From the NCBI RefSeq assembly GCF_023100725.1, contig NZ_CP095501.1:1922001-1986000 (forward strand): 64,000 nt of DNA, read 5' to 3'. The first letter of the stretch is position 1. Every line of letters starts with the position of its first letter. This document shows, piece by piece, positions 18,549-26,581 of this stretch. The translations under genes were made by a program, and so were the position numbers. The stretch is from Arthrobacter antioxidans (GTDB lineage: Bacteria > Actinomycetota > Actinomycetes > Actinomycetales > Micrococcaceae). The notes beneath the pieces were generated by a model that made no database searches, had not been told where the DNA came from, and saw only the letters and a program-made list of their open reading frames with translations.

Positions 18549-18551
18549 ACT
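18546..18551 (+). promoter_or_regulatory. -10 box TAGACT, leaderless promoter
   Basis: TAGACT begins at the pafBC stop codon (TAG) and is followed by six bases and ATG 18558. Confidence 0.4.
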
Positions 18552-18557
18552 GGGATT

Positions 18558-18920
18558 ATGTTCTGGTGGATGTGGATCGTGCTGTGGGTTGCGCTGGTGG
18601 CGGTCAGCGTCATCTTCCTCGCCGTCGTCGGCTTCCGCGTCTTCCGCCGCGGAATGCGAACACTCGGTGAATTCGGGGAGGCCATGGACCGTCTCCAGGT
18701 CGACGCACCCCCTGCCGACGCCGTCGACGAGGGCACGGGAGCAGCCCGCCCGGGAGCGCCCGGCATCCCCGTCCCGGCCGTCTTCTCAGCCCCCGAGGCG
18801 GTCCGCGCCGCCCGGGACCTGGCCAGGACCCGCCGCATCGACGACCGGCGCGCGCGCCGCGTCGCCAAGCGGGCCGAACGCGAACAGCCGCAGCTGCTGC
18901 ACGACATGCCCCACCTGTGA
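18558..18920 (+). CDS. Small single-pass membrane protein of unknown function
   Basis: A 120-residue protein with one strong N-terminal membrane segment (MFWWMWIVLWVALVAVSVIFLAVVGFRVF) followed by a basic cytosolic tail rich in Ala and Arg (RRIDDRRARRVAKRAERE). I do not recognise the family. It sits between pafBC and tatA and may be cotranscribed with the Tat genes. Its start directly follows a TAGACT box, consistent with leaderless expression. Confidence 0.7.
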   Translation: MFWWMWIVLWVALVAVSVIFLAVVGFRVFRRGMRTLGEFGEAMDRLQVDAPPADAVDEGTGAARPGAPGIPVPAVFSAPEAVRAARDLARTRRIDDRRARRVAKRAEREQPQLLHDMPHL

Positions 18921-18922
18921 AC

Positions 18923-18928
18923 TAAACT
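18923..18928 (+). promoter_or_regulatory. -10 box TAAACT before tatA
   Basis: TAAACT lies 29 bases before the tatA ATG and would give a short leader that includes the GAGAGGA ribosome site. Confidence 0.4.
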
Positions 18929-18957
18929 CGAGGGCGAACCAACGAGAGGAATTGGGC

Positions 18958-19347
18958 ATGAAGCTCGAAGGCTGGCATATCGTCATCATCATCGTTCTTG
19001 CGATCGTCCTGTTCGGTGCGCCGAAGCTGCCCGGGCTGGCCCGGAGTGTGGGACAGTCGCTGCGGATCTTCAAGTCCGAGGTGAAGCAGATGAAGGACGA
19101 GAACAACACGGGTGAGGCCGGGACGGATCCCGTGGAGGGCCGGGTGGTGAACACCCCGGCACCGCAGGCGTACACCCCCACCTACCAGGCGCCTGCCCAG
19201 CACCCCGTCCCGCCGCAGGGTCCGGCGCAGCCCCACGCCGGCGCCCCGTCCGCAACCCCGTCGCCGGAGGCCCGGGTTCCCGGTGCCGACGGTCACGGTC
19301 ATGCGGGTCCGTCGCAGCAGAGCGGTAGCCCGCACCCCGGTCAGTAG
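18958..19347 (+). CDS. tatA: Sec-independent protein translocase TatA
   Basis: Pore-forming component of the twin-arginine translocase, which exports folded proteins. The N-terminal membrane helix WHIVIIIVLAIVLFGAPKLP carries the FG-x-KLP hinge, followed by the amphipathic helix LARSVGQSLRIFKSEVKQMK. The 129-residue length comes from a Pro/Ala-rich disordered C-terminus. A GAGAGGA site precedes the ATG. tatC follows after 15 bases. Confidence 0.95.
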   Translation: MKLEGWHIVIIIVLAIVLFGAPKLPGLARSVGQSLRIFKSEVKQMKDENNTGEAGTDPVEGRVVNTPAPQAYTPTYQAPAQHPVPPQGPAQPHAGAPSATPSPEARVPGADGHGHAGPSQQSGSPHPGQ

Positions 19348-19362
19348 GCAGGATCTTCTTTC

Positions 19363-20202
19363 GTGTCACCCGCATCGGCGCGCAAGCGCGGCAGGAAGGC
19401 CAACCCCGAGGGGCGGATGGCCCTGAAGGAGCACCTGCGCGAGGCCCGTAACCGGCTGTTCAAGTCCGCGATCGCGGTGATCGCCGCGACGGTGCTGGGT
19501 TTCTTCGTGTACGAGCCGGTGCTGCGCGCCCTGGCCGCCCCGATCATCGCGATCAACGGGCAGGAGGGTCGCACGGCGTCGCTGAACTTCGACAGTGCGG
19601 CGTCCCCGTTCGACCTGCTCATCCAGGTCTCGGTGTTCCTGGGCCTGGTGCTCTCGAGCCCGGTGTGGCTGTACCAGTTGTGGGCGTTCATCACCCCGGG
19701 GCTGAAGACCAAGGAGCGGCGGATCGCGCTGGCGTTCATCGCCGTCGCGTTCCCGTTGTTCCTGGCCGGGATCGGGTTGGCGTGGATGATCCTGCCCAAC
19801 GCGGTGCGGGTGCTGACCGAGTTCACGCCGGAGGACTTCTCCAACTACATCAGCGTCTCGGTGTATTTCGCGTTTGTGCTGCGGCTGATGCTGGCCTTCG
19901 GGATCGCGTTCCTGCTGCCGGTGGTCCTGGTGGGCCTGAACATGGTGGGTCTGGTCTCGGGCCGGCAGGTCCTGAAGGCCTGGCGTATCACCGTGTTCCT
20001 GGTGTGCCTGTTCGCGGCCATGGCGGCGCCGGGCGGGGACGCGCTGAGCATGTTCTATCTCGCGGTACCCCTGCTGCTGCTGTTCTTCGTCGCGATCGGG
20101 CTGTGCCTGCTCAACGACAAGCGCCGGGCCCGCCGCGCCGCGGCCCGCGAGGCCGCCGTCGACGCCACCGCGGACACCGCCACACCCCTGGACGCCCTCT
20201 GA
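19363..20202 (+). CDS. tatC: Sec-independent protein translocase TatC
   Basis: Multispanning Tat receptor that recognises twin-arginine signal peptides, 279 residues with six membrane segments. Family blocks are ALKEHLREARNRLFKSA, SPFDLLIQVSVFLGLVLSSPVWLYQLWAFITPGL and the ASPGGD-like AAPGGDALSMFYLAVPLLLLF. The GTG start follows tatA closely. Together with tatA it forms a minimal Tat operon; a tatB gene is not visible here and is often encoded elsewhere in actinobacteria. Confidence 0.95.
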   Translation: MSPASARKRGRKANPEGRMALKEHLREARNRLFKSAIAVIAATVLGFFVYEPVLRALAAPIIAINGQEGRTASLNFDSAASPFDLLIQVSVFLGLVLSSPVWLYQLWAFITPGLKTKERRIALAFIAVAFPLFLAGIGLAWMILPNAVRVLTEFTPEDFSNYISVSVYFAFVLRLMLAFGIAFLLPVVLVGLNMVGLVSGRQVLKAWRITVFLVCLFAAMAAPGGDALSMFYLAVPLLLLFFVAIGLCLLNDKRRARRAAAREAAVDATADTATPLDAL

Positions 20203-20292
20203 CCCGAGGCACGCCGGAAGGCCCTCCCGCAAGGGTGGTCCGTGCCCGGGTGCGCTGCGGTGGCACCGCGTGCCCGTCTCCCGCGGAACGTC

Positions 20293-20298
20293 TAGGGT
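20293..20298 (+). promoter_or_regulatory. -10 box TAGGGT before the helY-like gene
   Basis: TAGGGT is followed by six bases and ATG 20305, which favours the second of two adjacent ATG codons. Confidence 0.45.
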
Positions 20299-20304
20299 GG
20301 AATG

Positions 20305-23127
20305 ATGAACACCCCCGCGGAGAGATACGCAGCTGCAAGGGCCCGCACGGACCACTCCCGGACGCAGCTGTTCCATTTCGAGCAGACCCTCGATTTCGAG
20401 CTCGATCCGTTCCAGCGGGAAGCCTGCACCGCACTCGAGGGGGGCAGGGGGGTGCTCGTCGCGGCGCCCACCGGGGCCGGCAAGACGGTCGTCGGCGAGT
20501 TCGCGGTCTTCATGGCGCTGCAGCACGGTCTCAAGGCCTTCTACACCACGCCCATCAAGGCGCTCAGCAACCAGAAGTACTCTGAGCTCGCTGCCGTGCA
20601 CGGCAGCGAGCGCGTAGGTCTGCTGACCGGGGACACGAGCATCAACGGTGACGCCGACGTGATCGTGATGACCACCGAGGTGCTGCGCAACATGCTCTAT
20701 GCCAACTCGGACTCCCTCGACGGCCTCGGGTACGTGGTGATGGACGAGGTGCACTACCTGGCCGACCGGTTCCGTGGCGCCGTGTGGGAGGAAGTGATCA
20801 TCCACCTGCCCACCGAGGTGAAGCTGGTGTCCCTCAGTGCCACGGTGTCCAACGCGGAGGAGTTCGGCGCATGGCTGGACACCGTGCGGGGGGACACCGA
20901 CGTCGTCGTGTCGGAGCACCGGCCCGTGCCCCTCTGGCAGCACGTGATGGTGGGCCACGACCTGATGGATCTGTTCGCCGGCGACGTCGCGTTCGACGAG
21001 GCGGCGCCCGCCGGGGCGGAAGCCGGCGCCCGCGACCAGTACGACGTGAACCCCGAACTGCTCGAGCTGGCCAGCAGCGAGATCCGGATGAACCAGCGGG
21101 CGGGCTGGGGCGCCGGCGGCCGGCGCGGCAAGCAGCGCAACGGCCGCGGCGGACCGCCCCCGACGACGCTGGTCCGTCGTGCCACGCGGCCGCAGGTGAT
21201 CGCGGCCCTCGACCGCTCGGACCTGCTCCCGGCCATCACGTTCATCTTCTCGAGGGCCGGCTGCGAGGCCGCCGTCACTCAATGCCTGCACGCCGGGCTG
21301 TGGCTCACCACGGAGGACGAGCGTGACGAGATCAGCGAGACGGTGGACGCCGCCACGATGGACATCCCCCGGGACGACCTCGAGATCCTCGGATTCTGGA
21401 CCTGGCGCGAAGGCCTCATCCGCGGGTTCACCGCCCACCATGCCGGGATGCTGCCCACGTTCAAGGAGATCGTCGAGAAGCTGTTCGCCGCGGGCCTGGT
21501 GAAGGCCGTGTTCGCCACCGAGACCCTCGCCCTCGGCGTGAACATGCCTGCCCGCACCGTGGTGCTGGAGAAGCTGGACAAGTTCAACGGTGAGGCCCAC
21601 GTGAACGTGACGGCAGGGGAGTACACGCAGCTCACGGGCCGGGCCGGACGGCGCGGGATCGACGTCGAGGGCCACGCCGTCGTGCTGTGGCAGCCCGGCA
21701 CGGATCCGGGAGCGGTGGCGGGCCTCGCCTCCCGCCGCACCTACCCGCTGAACTCGAGCTTCCGCCCCACCTACAACATGAGTATCAACCTCATGGCCCA
21801 GTTCGGGCAGGAACGGTCCCGAGAGATCCTCGAGACCTCCTTCGCGCAGTTCCAGGCGGACCGCTCCGTGGTGGGGCTGGCGAAGCAGGTGCGCAGTCGT
21901 GAGGACTCCCTCAAGGGCTACGAGAAGTCCATGACGTGCCACCTCGGGGACTTCCGCGAGTACGCGAACCTGCGACGCGAACTGTCCGACCTCGAATCCC
22001 GGGCCTCCCGGGACCGGTCGCGGACGCTGCGATCGGCGGCCGAGTCCTCCCTCGAGTCCCTGCGCCCCGGCGACGTGATCGACGTGCCCGGCGGGCGGAG
22101 CCAGGGGTTCGCCGTGGTGCTGGACGGCGACACGTCGAGGGAACCACGGCCCACGGTCCTCACGCTCGAGACGCAGATCCGCCGCGTCGGCGTGCAGGAC
22201 CTGGACGGTCCCGTGGAGGTGCTCTCCCGCATCCGCATCCCGAAGCACTTCAGCGCGCGCAGCCCGAAGGACCGCCGCGACCTCACCTCGTCCCTCCGGA
22301 ATGCGCTGCAGGAGAACCGGCCACCGCGCCAGGGTTCCGACCGGGTCTCCGCCGGGTACTCGGCGTCCGCAGCCGCGGAGGAACGCGCGATCACGGAACT
22401 CCGTCGGCGCCTCCGTGCGCACCCCTGCCACGGCTGCAGCGAACGCGAGCAGCACGCGCGCTGGGCCGAACGCTGGGGGAAGCTGCGCCGTGAGACGGAC
22501 AGGATCGCCGGCCAGATCCGGGGCCGCACGAACACGATCGCCAAGACCTTCGACCGCGTCTCGGAGGTCCTCGGGCACTACGGCTACCTCGAATACACCG
22601 ACGACGGCGTCGTCGTCAGTGCCTCCGGCCAGAAGCTCCGGCGGATCTACGGGGAGAAGGACCTCCTGATCGCGCTCTGCATCGAGGAGGGGGCGTTCGG
22701 CGACCTCGATGCCGCCGAACTCGCCGCGGTCATCACGGTGCTCGTGTACCAGGCAAAGCGGGAGGAGCGGGGACTGCGCCCGGTCATGCCGAGCGTGGCG
22801 CTGGAGGGGTCCGTCGAGACGATCATCCGCCGGTGGTCGCAGCTCAACGACGTCGAGGAGCAGCATCGGCTCCCTGTCACCGGAGAACCGGAGCTCTCGC
22901 TCGTGTGGCCGATGTTCAAGTGGGCGCAGGGCCGGTCCCTGCAGGCCGCCCTGAGCGGGACCGACCTCGCGGCCGGTGACTTCGTGCGCTGGTCCAAGCA
23001 GGTCATCGACCTCCTCGACCAGCTCGCGAAGGTGCCGGACCTGCCCGGGAACCTGCAGCAGACGTGCAAGCGCGCGATCGCCCTGGTCCGTCGGGGCGTG
23101 GTGGCATACTCGAACATCAGCGAGTAA
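20305..23127 (+). CDS. helY: Ski2/Mtr4-like DExH RNA helicase (HelY family)
   Basis: An ATP-dependent helicase of 940 residues, related to eukaryotic Ski2 and Mtr4 and probably acting in RNA turnover. Seen in order: Walker A AAPTGAGKTVVGEF, motif Ib TPIKALSNQKY, DEVH box MDEVHYLADRFRG, SAT motif SLSATVSNAEEFG, motif V ATETLALGVNMPARTVV and motif VI QLTGRAGRRGID. The C-terminal DSHCT-like domain is present (LRPVMPSVALEGSVETIIRRWSQLNDVEEQHRLP). A basic, Gly-rich insert occurs at about residue 260 (GGRRGKQRNGRGG). The gene is isolated from tatC by 90 bases and has its own promoter. Confidence 0.94.
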   Translation: MNTPAERYAAARARTDHSRTQLFHFEQTLDFELDPFQREACTALEGGRGVLVAAPTGAGKTVVGEFAVFMALQHGLKAFYTTPIKALSNQKYSELAAVHGSERVGLLTGDTSINGDADVIVMTTEVLRNMLYANSDSLDGLGYVVMDEVHYLADRFRGAVWEEVIIHLPTEVKLVSLSATVSNAEEFGAWLDTVRGDTDVVVSEHRPVPLWQHVMVGHDLMDLFAGDVAFDEAAPAGAEAGARDQYDVNPELLELASSEIRMNQRAGWGAGGRRGKQRNGRGGPPPTTLVRRATRPQVIAALDRSDLLPAITFIFSRAGCEAAVTQCLHAGLWLTTEDERDEISETVDAATMDIPRDDLEILGFWTWREGLIRGFTAHHAGMLPTFKEIVEKLFAAGLVKAVFATETLALGVNMPARTVVLEKLDKFNGEAHVNVTAGEYTQLTGRAGRRGIDVEGHAVVLWQPGTDPGAVAGLASRRTYPLNSSFRPTYNMSINLMAQFGQERSREILETSFAQFQADRSVVGLAKQVRSREDSLKGYEKSMTCHLGDFREYANLRRELSDLESRASRDRSRTLRSAAESSLESLRPGDVIDVPGGRSQGFAVVLDGDTSREPRPTVLTLETQIRRVGVQDLDGPVEVLSRIRIPKHFSARSPKDRRDLTSSLRNALQENRPPRQGSDRVSAGYSASAAAEERAITELRRRLRAHPCHGCSEREQHARWAERWGKLRRETDRIAGQIRGRTNTIAKTFDRVSEVLGHYGYLEYTDDGVVVSASGQKLRRIYGEKDLLIALCIEEGAFGDLDAAELAAVITVLVYQAKREERGLRPVMPSVALEGSVETIIRRWSQLNDVEEQHRLPVTGEPELSLVWPMFKWAQGRSLQAALSGTDLAAGDFVRWSKQVIDLLDQLAKVPDLPGNLQQTCKRAIALVRRGVVAYSNISE

Positions 23128-23175
23128 GTCCCCGCCGTCGGACCCGCCCTCCACAGAAAGCCACCCAGCACCGCC

Positions 23176-24816
23176 ATGCCAACTCCTGAGCGCCCCATGC
23201 CCGTCCTGTACCGCAACGGGTCCGTCTACAGCCCCGCCGACCCCTTCGCCACCGCCATGCTCGTGGACGGCGGGACGGTGGCGTGGGTCGGCACCGAGCA
23301 CGCCGCCGCGAACCTCACCGGCCCGGGGGTCCGGACCGTGGACCTCGACGGCGCGCTCATCGCCCCCGGGTTCGTCGACGCCCACACGCACACCACGGAG
23401 ACGGGCATCGCCCTCGGGTCGATCGACCTCACGGGGTGCCGTTCCCTGCAGGAGCTGCTCGACGCAGTGTCCGCTGCGGCGTCCTCCGGTGCTTCCACGA
23501 TCCTCGGATTCGGCTGGGACGAGTCCCAGTGGCCGGAGAAGCGGGTGCCGACCGCCGGGGAGCTCGACCGCGCCGGCAACGGCGCCCTCGTCTACCTCGT
23601 GCGTGCCGACATCCATTCCGCCGCCGTCTCCGGCGCGCTGGCGGCCGGCCTCGGCCTGGCGGGCACGGACGGCTGGGACGACGGCTTCGTGGTCCGGGAT
23701 GCCCATGAAGCAGCCCGCCGGGCCACCCGGAGCCTGTCGGCGGACCAGCGGCGCACCTACCAGCAGGCGGCACTGCTCCACGCCGCCTCCCGCGGCTACG
23801 TCGGACTGACGGAGATGGCCGCCCCGCACATCGCGCCCCTCGAGGACCTGGAGACTCTGCTCTCGATCGACGGCCCGGCACGGGAGCTGCCCCTGCCCGA
23901 GGTCATCCCCTACTGGGCGCAGCTGACGTCCTCACGGCAGGAGGTGCGCGAACTCATGCTGGGCTTCGGCGGACGCCTCGCCGGTCTCGCCGGGGATCTC
24001 AACGTCGACGGCTCGATCGGATCCCGCACCGCGGCGCTCCGCGAGCCGTACAGCGACGCGCCGGACAGCCGGGGCACGCTCTACCTGGGCGCGGACGACG
24101 TCGCCGGCCACCTGCTCGCCGCGACGGCCGAGACGGTGCAGGCCGGCTTCCATGTCATCGGCGACGCCGGGCTCGACGTCGTCCTGCAGGGTATCGAGCG
24201 GACCGCGCGGGAGCTGGGTGTGGAGGAGGTCCGCCGCGCCCGCCACCGCCTGGAACACGTGGAACTCGCCGACGACGCCGCGATCGCCGCGCTGGTGCAC
24301 TACGGCGTGGCCGTCAGCGGCCAGCCCGCCTTCGATGCCCTCTGGGGCGCCGAGGACGGACTGTACGCCCAGCGACTGGGGGAGCGGCGCACCGGCATGA
24401 ACCGCTTCGCCTCCCTCCTGTCCGCCGGCGTGCTCGTGGCGCTGGGCTCCGACAGCCCGGTCACGCCGCTCGACCCGTGGGCGTCGGTGCGGGCCTGCCT
24501 CCGCCACAGCACCTCCTCGGAGAACATCTCGGCGCGTGCCGCGTTCATCGCCCACACGCGCGCGAGCTGGCGGCTCGCCGGCCGCAGCCCCATGATGGGA
24601 CAGCTCGCGCCGGGGACGCCCGCGTCCTTCGCGGTCTGGAAGGTCGACGAACTGATGGTGCAGACCCCGGACAACCGGGTGCAGTCCTGGAGCACAGACC
24701 CCCGCGCGGGCACCCCGCTCCTGCCGGCGCTCGATACCGAGAACGCTCCGGAATGTCTGGAGACCGTGCACGACGGGCGCCGCCTGTATGCGGCGGAGGG
24801 CTTCGCAGGCGCCTGA
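23176..24816 (+). CDS. Metal-dependent amidohydrolase (YtcJ-like)
   Basis: A 546-residue cytoplasmic hydrolase of the amidohydrolase superfamily. Seen: GFVDAHTHTTETG (HxH metal site), LNVDGSIGSRTAALREPYSD, the FHVIGDAGLDVVL His-containing strand, RHRLEHVELADD and the distal Asp in LGSDSPVTPLDPW, all typical of YtcJ-type enzymes. The substrate is unknown. ATG 23176 is used, but ATG 23197 is equally possible. The inverted repeat at 24861-24900 lies downstream. Confidence 0.88.
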   Translation: MPTPERPMPVLYRNGSVYSPADPFATAMLVDGGTVAWVGTEHAAANLTGPGVRTVDLDGALIAPGFVDAHTHTTETGIALGSIDLTGCRSLQELLDAVSAAASSGASTILGFGWDESQWPEKRVPTAGELDRAGNGALVYLVRADIHSAAVSGALAAGLGLAGTDGWDDGFVVRDAHEAARRATRSLSADQRRTYQQAALLHAASRGYVGLTEMAAPHIAPLEDLETLLSIDGPARELPLPEVIPYWAQLTSSRQEVRELMLGFGGRLAGLAGDLNVDGSIGSRTAALREPYSDAPDSRGTLYLGADDVAGHLLAATAETVQAGFHVIGDAGLDVVLQGIERTARELGVEEVRRARHRLEHVELADDAAIAALVHYGVAVSGQPAFDALWGAEDGLYAQRLGERRTGMNRFASLLSAGVLVALGSDSPVTPLDPWASVRACLRHSTSSENISARAAFIAHTRASWRLAGRSPMMGQLAPGTPASFAVWKVDELMVQTPDNRVQSWSTDPRAGTPLLPALDTENAPECLETVHDGRRLYAAEGFAGA

Positions 24817-24860
24817 CGCCCAGCCCGGCGCCTCACATCCGTCACCGAAAGCCAACAGCC

Positions 24861-24900
24861 CCCTGACCTGCACCGAAACACGTTTCCGCAGGTCAGAGGG
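24861..24900 (+). terminator. Long hairpin after the amidohydrolase, overlapping a promoter
   Basis: CCCTGACCTGC (24861-24871) pairs with GCAGGTCAG-A-GGG (24888-24900) with one bulge; flanking AACA and TGTT could extend it. It is followed by TTGTTGA. The right arm abuts the TTGACA -35 box at 24904, so terminator and next promoter are interleaved. Confidence 0.55.
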
Positions 24901-24903
24901 TTG

Positions 24904-24931
24904 TTGACACGTCCTCCACAGCACGTAAGCT
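24904..24931 (+). promoter_or_regulatory. Sigma-70-type promoter TTGACA-16-TAAGCT
   Basis: TTGACA at 24904-24909 and TAAGCT at 24926-24931 are 16 bases apart. Transcription would start near 24938, about 300 bases before the ppm start codon. It is one of the clearest promoters in the window. Confidence 0.65.
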
Positions 24932-24937
24932 CTTGAG

Positions 24938-25236
24938 AACGGGTTAGAGGAACTCCTGCGGGAGGGAACCTGGCCGGTCTCCGCAAAGCGCAACGCATCG
25001 GCCTCTGTTCTGGCGCGCGTTGCCCATCCCGTCGGAGCCGGCATTCAAAGGGCAGGTCCACACGCCAGTAGAAAACGGTGGCCGCATTCGTGCGGGCACC
25101 GGTACGAAGGCGCGGGGACCTGCCCGACTGCTCTGCCCGACGGCCCGGCGGCGCCCGTCGCCTATACTTGCAGACTGGCTCCGCATCCGGAGCAGTTCCT
25201 GCGCGATGCGCATCCCGATGGAAAGGCCCCACCTGC
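24938..25236 (+). ncRNA. Structured leader or small RNA upstream of ppm
   Basis: A 299-base stretch without a convincing gene. Several perfect stems are visible: CTCC/GGAG (24953-24964), GCAACGC/GCGTTGC (24990-24996 with 25017-25023), and a 10-bp stem GGGCAGGTCC/GGACCTGCCC (25050-25059 with 25116-25125) that encloses a CCGCA-TTCG-TGCGG hairpin (25082-25095) with a UUCG tetraloop. The strong promoter just upstream suggests it is transcribed. I could not match it to RNase P, tmRNA, SRP RNA, 6C RNA or a riboswitch I know. A second -10-like TATACT lies at 25163-25168, so the leader and the ppm mRNA may be separate transcripts. Confidence 0.45.
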
Positions 25237-25962
25237 GTGCGAGTCGTCACGATCATTCCCACCTACAACGAGATCGAGTCGCTGCCGGTGACGCTGGCCC
25301 GCCTGCGCGCCGCCGTCCCGGCCTCGGACGTGCTCATCGTGGACGACAACAGCCCGGACGGCACGGGTGACCTCGCCGACCGCGCGGCCGCGGCCGACGA
25401 CCAGGTGCACGTGCTGCACCGGAAGGGCAAGGAGGGCCTCGGCGCGGCCTACATCGCCGGGTTCCGCTGGGGCCTGGAGCGGGACTACGACGTCCTCGTC
25501 GAGATGGACGCCGACGGCTCCCACAAGCCCGAGCAGCTGCAGGGCCTCCTCGACGCGGTGCACCGCGCCGACCTCGTGATCGGCAGCCGCTGGGTCCGCG
25601 GCGGGAGCGTCGTCAACTGGCCCCTGCACCGGAAGCTCCTCTCGCGCGGCGGCAGCACCTACTCGCGGCTCATGCTGGGCCTGCCCGTCCGTGACATCAC
25701 CGCCGGATTCCGCGCCTTCCGCCGCTCCACGCTGGAGGCACTGGACCTCTCGGCGGTGGACTCCGTGGGCTACGGATTCCAGGTCGACATGACCTTCAGG
25801 GTCGCCCGCCTGGGCCTGACCATCGTCGAGGTGCCGATCACCTTCGTGGAGCGGGAGCTCGGGGACTCGAAGATGAGCGGGAACATCGTCTTCGAGGCCA
25901 TTGCCAATGTGACCCGGTGGGGGCTCGGGGCGCGCTGGGCCAAGCTCAGCGGCCGGGCCTGA
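25237..25962 (+). CDS. Polyprenol-phosphate mannose synthase (DPM1-like)
   Basis: A GT-A fold glycosyltransferase of 241 residues, family GT2. It transfers mannose from GDP-mannose to a polyprenyl phosphate carrier that supplies lipoglycan and glycoprotein mannosylation. Seen: the start RVVTIIPTYNEIESL, DDNSPDGTGD, the metal-binding MDADGSHKPEQL, and VIGSRWVRGG. It is the single-domain form without the apolipoprotein N-acyltransferase fusion of mycobacterial Ppm1. GTG 25237 follows a GGAAAGG site. A strong terminator follows at 25981. Confidence 0.9.
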   Translation: MRVVTIIPTYNEIESLPVTLARLRAAVPASDVLIVDDNSPDGTGDLADRAAAADDQVHVLHRKGKEGLGAAYIAGFRWGLERDYDVLVEMDADGSHKPEQLQGLLDAVHRADLVIGSRWVRGGSVVNWPLHRKLLSRGGSTYSRLMLGLPVRDITAGFRAFRRSTLEALDLSAVDSVGYGFQVDMTFRVARLGLTIVEVPITFVERELGDSKMSGNIVFEAIANVTRWGLGARWAKLSGRA

Positions 25963-25980
25963 GACCGGACGACCGCATGG

Positions 25981-26010
25981 AAAAGGCACCCGCCGCGGCG
26001 GGTGCCTTTT
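25981..26010. terminator. Bidirectional rho-independent terminator
   Basis: A-run, GGCACCCGCCG stem, its complement CGGCGGGTGCC and a T-run form an almost perfect palindrome that works on both strands. It separates ppm (+) from rbpA (-). Confidence 0.9.
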
Positions 26011-26029
26011 TCGTGGAACCGTGTCCGGG

Positions 26030-26377
26030 TCAGGCGGACCGGCGCTCCCCGCGACGCTCGCGGAGGATCGTCAGGCGATCCTGCAGGATCTGCTCCAGCT
26101 CCTCGACCGAACGGCGCTCCAGGAGCATGTCCCAGTGGGTACGCACGGGCTTGTCGTTCGAGGTGTCGGGCTTCTCGCCGTCGACCAGGAGGGCTTCCTT
26201 GCCGGTCTTCGAGACCCAGGTCGCCGGGATGTCGGCCTCGGAGGAGAACGTCACGAAGACCCGCTCGCCGTCCTCGCACCGGTACTCCACGCGCTGCCGG
26301 GGAGCGGGCTCGACGCCGGACTCCGTTTCCATCGACTGCGCACCGAGGCGCATGCCACGCAGGCTGCGATCGCTCAT
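26030..26377 (-). CDS. rbpA: RNA polymerase-binding protein RbpA
   Basis: A 115-residue actinobacterial protein that binds RNA polymerase and group I/II sigma factors and stabilises the open promoter complex. Seen: the N-terminal tail SDRSLRGMRLGAQS, the central beta domain (QRVEYRCEDGERVFVTF...EADIPATW) and the sigma-interaction segment RTHWDMLLERRSVEELEQILQDRL. Only one Cys is left, so this is the zinc-free form, as in M. tuberculosis. A SigR/SigH-type promoter lies about 135 bases upstream. Confidence 0.96.
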   Translation of the reverse strand: MSDRSLRGMRLGAQSMETESGVEPAPRQRVEYRCEDGERVFVTFSSEADIPATWVSKTGKEALLVDGEKPDTSNDKPVRTHWDMLLERRSVEELEQILQDRLTILRERRGERRSA

Positions 26378-26513
26378 ATTGTTCTCCTCATTACCCTTGC
26401 CCCCGTCGCCGGGGACCGTTGCCGCTGTTGTTCCACCGGACGTATCGGCCCGCCCGTGCCGCCTGCACGGGCCGGATGCGCCGCCGGGAGGCGACGCGGA
26501 AGCTGTCTGTCAT

Positions 26514-26539
26514 AACACCGCGCACCCCGGAGTTGTTCC
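26514..26539 (-). promoter_or_regulatory. SigR/SigH-type ECF promoter (GGAAC-N18-GTT) of rbpA
   Basis: Reading the minus strand, GGAAC (26539-26535) is followed by exactly 18 bases and GTT (26516-26514), matching the thiol-oxidative-stress sigma factor consensus GGAAT-N18-GTT. In Streptomyces rbpA is a known SigR target. The element is embedded in an imperfect inverted repeat (GTGCGCCCCG...CGGGGTGCGC on the minus strand). The leader to the start codon would be about 130 bases. Confidence 0.65.
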
Positions 26540-26581
26540 TTCGGGGCGCACGGGTAAACAGCTAACTATACAGGGGCCCGC

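Noticed and set aside
19366..23829. A very long open frame on the minus strand (almost 1,500 codons) opposite tatC, helY and the amidohydrolase
   Set aside because: It runs antisense to three clear gene families and has the composition (Gly, Arg, Val, Glu) typical of shadow frames in high-GC DNA; no domain is seen.
25106..25126. Cobalamin-riboswitch-like 3' end (GGGGACCTGCCC) in the ppm leader
   Set aside because: The other conserved cobalamin-box elements are absent, and the same bases form a local 10-bp stem.
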